This document shows, piece after piece, positions 62,279 through 64,000 of a stretch of DNA of 64,000 bases (positions are counted from its first letter, which is position 1; every line of letters starts with the position of its first letter). The DNA lies in assembly GCF_021233435.1 (NCBI RefSeq), contig NZ_CP089468.1:558001-622000 (forward strand), given 5' to 3'. Made by a program: the position numbers and the translations under genes. The notes under the pieces are model-generated. The model made no database searches and was not told where the DNA came from. It saw nothing but the letters and a program-made list of their open reading frames with translations. This DNA comes from Halobacterium noricense. GTDB taxonomy: Archaea; Halobacteriota; Halobacteria; Halobacteriales; Halobacteriaceae.

Positions 62279-62520
62279 TACTGGTACACCGCCGTGTTCC
62301 CGCGCGTCTCCACGACGTCCGCGCCGGCGAGGTCCGCGAGCTGGTCGGCGAGCTCCTCGGTGGAGCCCTCGCCGCGCGCCGAACGCAGGAACTTCACTTT
62401 CACGACGTCCCGGTCGTCGAGTTGGTCCGAGAGTTCGTCCGCGACCGCGTCCACGCCCGCCTTCCCCACCCAGACCGTGACGTCGGCCTCGTGGGCTTGC
62501 TTCGCTAGGTCCTCGCTCAT
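62278..62520 (-). CDS. YhbY-type CRM-domain RNA-binding protein
   Basis: 80 residues. Single CRM domain: AKQAHEADVTVWVGKAGVDA with the GxxG-type loop, then LDDRDVVKVKFLRS. Family members bind pre-ribosomal RNA and associate with the 50S. The stop overlaps by one base the start of the MscS gene, and the RNase P subunit gene Rnp4 is about 57 bp upstream on the same strand, so RNA-related genes are grouped. Confidence 0.9.
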   Translation of the reverse strand: MSEDLAKQAHEADVTVWVGKAGVDAVADELSDQLDDRDVVKVKFLRSARGEGSTEELADQLADLAGADVVETRGNTAVYQ

Positions 62521-62577
62521 GTTCTATCGACAATTCAGGCCGCGAGGCTTTGAAGGTTGTTGCATCGGCCGCGCCGG

Positions 62578-62853
62578 CTACTCGTAGGGGTACCGCGCTT
62601 GGTGGCCGCAGTCGCAGGTGACGACGACGTGGCCGTCCTGCGTGCGGACGCGGGCGTTCCGGCCTGGAATCAGGTAGGCGTCGCAGGCGTCGCAGGTGAA
62701 CCGCCGGAATTCTCGGGGGAGCGTGAGCCGGTTGCGTTCCGCGAGCCGGCGCGCGAGCCGGACGTACTCGCGGGCGCGGTCGTCGTCGCCCTCGCGGGCG
62801 GCCTCCCGCGCGAGGGCGTGCAGTCGCTCGATTCGCTCCGCCGCGATGGACAT
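62578..62853 (-). CDS. rnp4: ribonuclease P protein component 4
   Basis: 91 residues. N-terminal helices rich in Arg (ERIERLHALAREAAREGDDD) are followed by a zinc ribbon CDACDAYLIPGRNARVR...CDCG, the Rpr2/Rnp4 pattern. It is the archaeal RNase P protein that pairs with Rnp1 to process tRNA 5' ends. The YhbY gene follows on the same strand. It is divergent from the glycosyltransferase gene by about 73 bp. Confidence 0.93.
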   Translation of the reverse strand: MSIAAERIERLHALAREAAREGDDDRAREYVRLARRLAERNRLTLPREFRRFTCDACDAYLIPGRNARVRTQDGHVVVTCDCGHQARYPYE

Positions 62854-62926
62854 ATCTACGGGCAGGCGTGGGTGACCGAAGACAGTTCCGGTAGGATTAT
62901 CGGCTACGGCCGGCTTGCGTCGGACG

Positions 62927-64000
62927 ATGCGGGCGCTGAACTACCTCGAATTCGAGGACCGGCTCCGGGGGGGCATCGTGACGGCGACGCGCCAGCAGCG
63001 CGAGGCCCTCGCGACGACGGACGTCGAGGTGGTGGAGACGCCGTGGCGTGCCGGTAACCCGGTGCAGTCGCTGGGCACACTGTTCGCTGGCGAGGGCTAC
63101 TTCCAGGAGTACGACCTCGCGCACTGCAACCTCGTCGGGCCGGGCAGCGTCGCGGTCGCGCAGCACGCCAGGCAAAACGACATTCCGCTCGTGCTGCACG
63201 CGCACGTCACGAAGGAGGACTTCGCGGAGTCCTTCAGGGGGTCGTCGACGGTCGCCCCCGCGCTGGAGCCCTACCTGCGGTGGTTCTACTCGCAGGCAGA
63301 CCTCGTGCTCTGCCCCAGCGAGTACACGAAAGGCGTCCTCGAATCCTACCCCGTGGACGCGCCAATCGTGCAGATTTCGAACGGCGTGGACGTCGAGAGC
63401 CTCGAAGGCTACGACGAGTTCCGTGAGGACACCCGAGAGCGCTTCGACCTCGACGGCATGGTCGTGTACGCCGTCGGCGAGGTGTTCGAGCGCAAGGGCC
63501 TCACGATGTTCTGCGAACTCGCGAAGGCTACGGAGTACGACTTCGCGTGGTTCGGCCCCTACGACGAGGGACCACAGGCCGGGAAAGCCACGCGAAAGTG
63601 GGTGAACAATCCGCCCGAGAACGTGACGTTCACGGGCTACATGGAGGACAAGCGCGCGGCGTTCGGCGCGGGCGACGTCTACCTCTTCCCCGCGAAAGTC
63701 GAGAACCAGGGCATCGCCGTCCTGGAGGCGATGGCCTGCGGGAAGCCGGTCGTCCTCCGGGACATCGACGTGTTCCGGGAGTTCTTCACGGACGGCGAGG
63801 ACTGCCTGATGTGCTCGACGTTCGAGGAGTTCCGAGACGCCCTCCAGCGGCTCGCCGACGACCCCGAGCTCCGGGAGCGCCTCGGCGAGAACGCCCGGGA
63901 GACCGCCGAATCGCACAGCCTCGCTCGGGTCGGCGACGAACTCGAAGCCGCCTACCAGGGCCTCGTCGACGGCGTACCACCGGAAGAGGTCGCTGCCGGC
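62927..64000 (+). CDS. glycosyltransferase family 4-type (runs off the window)
   Basis: 358 codons are visible with no stop before the end, so the C-terminus is missing though nearly complete. It starts at the ATG at 62927, MRALNYLEFEDRLRGGIVTA. GT-B fold: N-terminal acceptor half with NIPLVLHAHVTKEDFAES-type region, then the donor domain with YAVGEVFERKGL, ENVTFTGYMEDKRAAFGAGD and the E-x7-E motif ENQGIAVLEAMACGKPVVL. It probably transfers a sugar to a lipid or protein acceptor; a lipid glycosyltransferase is possible. The donor is unknown. It is divergent from rnp4. Confidence 0.9.
   Translation, partial: MRALNYLEFEDRLRGGIVTATRQQREALATTDVEVVETPWRAGNPVQSLGTLFAGEGYFQEYDLAHCNLVGPGSVAVAQHARQNDIPLVLHAHVTKEDFAESFRGSSTVAPALEPYLRWFYSQADLVLCPSEYTKGVLESYPVDAPIVQISNGVDVESLEGYDEFREDTRERFDLDGMVVYAVGEVFERKGLTMFCELAKATEYDFAWFGPYDEGPQAGKATRKWVNNPPENVTFTGYMEDKRAAFGAGDVYLFPAKVENQGIAVLEAMACGKPVVLRDIDVFREFFTDGEDCLMCSTFEEFRDALQRLADDPELRERLGENARETAESHSLARVGDELEAAYQGLVDGVPPEEVAAG

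Overview
The window is high-GC haloarchaeal chromosome (order Halobacteriales, quite possibly Halobacterium or a close relative). The proteins are very rich in Asp and Glu. Genes are packed on both strands, often with 1 to 8 bp overlaps. Many starts lie 25 to 30 bp after a TATA-like box, as expected for leaderless archaeal transcripts. Family content is typical: GGGP geranylgeranyltransferase for archaeal ether lipids, 7S SRP RNA, RNase P protein Rnp4, a PGF-CTERM surface protein, an archaeal type IV pilin and TrmB-family regulators. Genus is an inference only.

Region by region: 1-8 kb holds acyl-CoA metabolism (acyl-CoA dehydrogenase, thiolase with a DUF35 partner, the B12 subunit of methylmalonyl-CoA mutase with its MeaB GTPase) plus a DUF418 protein, AzlCD and an alpha/beta hydrolase. 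8-20.5 kb is the aa3-type cytochrome oxidase block: coxA, coxB, coxC, a CtaA-like/CtaB fusion, a DUF420 protein, an ABC exporter, biotin ligase and several small membrane proteins, including a 28-residue one. 20.5-25.5 kb has a GNAT/zinc-ribbon protein, the large methylmalonyl-CoA mutase subunit with a 57-bp triplicated repeat upstream, a CBS/ParB protein and a TrkA-N/DHH protein. 25.6-36 kb is an 11-gene nuo operon (A, B, CD fusion, H, I, J1, J2, K, L, M, N) lacking NuoE, F and G. 36-43.5 kb has purEK, an Agl23-like protein, ribH, an aminotransferase, glutamate dehydrogenase and a CitE-like lyase. 43.5-54 kb carries surface proteins (PGF-CTERM protein; TSP3-repeat calcium-binding protein coupled to a beta-helix/PKD membrane protein), MaoC and CBS proteins, the acyl-CoA carboxylase carboxyltransferase and two divergent TrmB-type regulators. 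54-56.4 kb is a lower-GC accessory patch (pilin, PIN/antitoxin pair, debris) that ends at a tRNA-Arg. 56.5-64 kb returns to housekeeping genes: GGGP lipid transferase, RAD55-like protein, CoA-binding protein, AIM24, cysteine synthase, SRP RNA, MscS, YhbY, Rnp4 and a glycosyltransferase cut by the window edge.

Functional links: the carboxyltransferase, biotin ligase, both mutase subunits and MeaB would together turn propionyl-CoA into succinyl-CoA. The biotin carboxylase subunit and the epimerase are not in the window. Electrons from such oxidation would enter the Nuo complex, whose electron donor is unknown because the NADH-oxidising module is absent, and leave through the cox oxidase. The least explained parts are the surface-protein cassette with its TrmB pair, the tiny membrane proteins beside coxA and the carboxylase gene, and the hairpin and palindrome repeats between genes.
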